Below, in pieces: positions 5,049-5,886 of a stretch of 5,886 bases of DNA (positions are counted from its first letter, which is position 1; every line of letters starts with the position of its first letter). Origin of the DNA: DATIJP01 sp964569185 (lineage in GTDB: Bacteria > Chlamydiota > Chlamydiia > Chlamydiales > Rhabdochlamydiaceae); the NCBI GenBank assembly GCA_964569185.1, contig CAZMTP010000061.1:1-5886 (forward strand). Reading direction: 5' to 3'. Made by a program: the position numbers and the translations under genes. The notes beneath the pieces were generated by a model. That model ran no database searches. It was not told where the DNA came from and was given only the letters and a program-made list of their open reading frames with translations.

Positions 5049-5886
5049 AATATTTTTTCCAGTGCTTTAAAGACATCTTCTTTGGTTTTACAAACGGAAA
5101 TAAATCGTCCATTATGGCAAAAGACGGCGCCTGGGATCCCGCATACCTCTTGCAACTTTTCATCTCTTAAACCGGCCCATTCTTCAGGGAGAGCGCGCCG
5201 CACCTGCATCCGGTGCTCAAGATCGGGAGGAATTCCGCGCAATTTCCATTGATTTTGAGAGGGCATGATCACAAAAAGAGCGGGGTGCTCTTTTCCGCCC
5301 AGCTCAAAAAAGTTCTCTTGCCACGGCATCGCTTCATCGAAAAAAAGATATTTTTTTTGCGGAGCCATGGCTTGCGCCACCTTTTCCAAGCAGCGTTTAA
5401 TGTAGCGGTAACGGTCTAAAAGACGTTCCAGATGTCCTTTAACAAAGGCCACAGCAGACATAAAAGCGGCTGTCATGATCTCAGGAGGGGCGTCATACTC
5501 TGGAGGGACAAAATTGGCAATAATATGGGAAAAAGTGGCCACTCCCTCTTGAAAGATAGCGCGGCCATTATCATGGGCATCGATTCCCATCATCATGGAA
5601 CGGTTGACATACTCATAGGTCGGTTCATCAATTTTCTGCTGGCGCAAAAGCTCCAACCAGACCATGCCAGCGCTGCTCAGTTCCCCTTGATATTCGATCT
5701 GATGGTGATCAAATCGCTTCTTTTTAGGGTCATATTCTCCGCCTACATCGCATACATATTCGCACTCAGCTAATTTCCCTGGATCGCGTGTGCGGATGAT
5801 TTTTGATGGATCGATCAGATCAAAGACAAGGAGAAGGGCGCATGCTGTCACTTCATCAGCATGAAACGTCCCATCGTGTGTGCCAA
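5045..5886 (-). CDS. MYG1-family DHH-like phosphohydrolase, 5' end outside window
   Basis: The frame stays open to the right edge, and 279 residues are visible. They begin GTHDGTFHADEVTACALLL, the first metal-binding motif of the MYG1 family (IGTHDGTFHADE in homologues), so only a few residues are missing. The GTG at 5851, which could be taken as a start, encodes a Val inside this motif. Counting from the first visible Gly, the family motifs follow in order: IIRTRDP, DVGGEYDP with Asp46, the FDHHQ motif (Asp59-His60-His61), LSSAGMVWLELL, GIDAHDNG (100-107), and a C-terminal GIPGAVFCHNGRFI. MYG1 proteins are manganese-type DHH-like phosphohydrolases; the eukaryotic member has been described as a 3'-5' RNA exonuclease, while the bacterial substrate is not settled. 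The stop overlaps the HIT start by 4 nt (ATGA), making this the upstream gene of the MYG1-HIT-HEAT operon. It is the likely homologue of CT386. Confidence 0.95.
   Translation of the reverse strand, partial: GTHDGTFHADEVTACALLLVFDLIDPSKIIRTRDPGKLAECEYVCDVGGEYDPKKKRFDHHQIEYQGELSSAGMVWLELLRQQKIDEPTYEYVNRSMMMGIDAHDNGRAIFQEGVATFSHIIANFVPPEYDAPPEIMTAAFMSAVAFVKGHLERLLDRYRYIKRCLEKVAQAMAPQKKYLFFDEAMPWQENFFELGGKEHPALFVIMPSQNQWKLRGIPPDLEHRMQVRRALPEEWAGLRDEKLQEVCGIPGAVFCHNGRFISVCKTKEDVFKALEKIL

Noticed and set aside
4938..5773. Plus-strand open frames opposite the HIT and MYG1-type genes
   Set aside because: The minus-strand frames carry complete family motifs, whereas these carry none.

Overview
The window looks like a piece of the chromosome of a chlamydia, probably an environmental (Chlamydia-related) member of the phylum rather than a Chlamydia species. 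Four things point that way. An infA gene sits directly upstream of a tRNA on the same strand, as in the chlamydial infA - tRNA-Thr - tuf order. An outer-membrane protein resembles the Lpg1974/Legionella-type barrels that stand in for or accompany MOMP in Waddlia/Simkania/Parachlamydia-type genomes, and has a Cys-rich N-terminus. A small protein has the bilobed hydrophobic segment typical of inclusion membrane (Inc) proteins. A HIT hydrolase and a MYG1-type hydrolase lie side by side, as I recall for CT385/CT386 of C. trachomatis. The assignment rests on protein features and remembered synteny, not on a search.

Layout. Bases 1-18 are the 5' end of a minus-strand tRNA cut by the window edge, and infA (115-333, minus) lies upstream of it. 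A compact 57-bp divergent region separates infA from a plus-strand series: sufE (391-858), an Inc-like two-helix membrane protein (883-1584) and a large outer-membrane porin-like protein (1631-2941). These three are closely spaced, but the second and third each have a plausible promoter of their own. From the right edge a minus-strand operon runs inward: MYG1-family hydrolase (5' end off the window, through base 5886), HIT-family protein (4713-5048, overlapping MYG1 by an ATGA junction), and an exported HEAT-repeat protein (2938-4674). The last gene meets the porin tail to tail with a 4-bp overlap of stop codons. There is no gap over 300 bases without a gene.

How the genes may work together. 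infA and sufE are housekeeping genes (translation initiation; sulfur delivery for Fe-S cluster assembly). The Inc-like protein and the Cys-rich barrel are the lineage-specific pair and would act at the host-bacterium interface, one in the vacuole membrane and one in the bacterial envelope. The minus-strand operon pairs two small phosphohydrolase-type enzymes with an exported repeat scaffold whose role is unknown. The most interesting items are the undescribed Inc candidate and this conserved-looking MYG1-HIT-HEAT unit. I see no mobile element, CRISPR array, phage gene or evident defence system.
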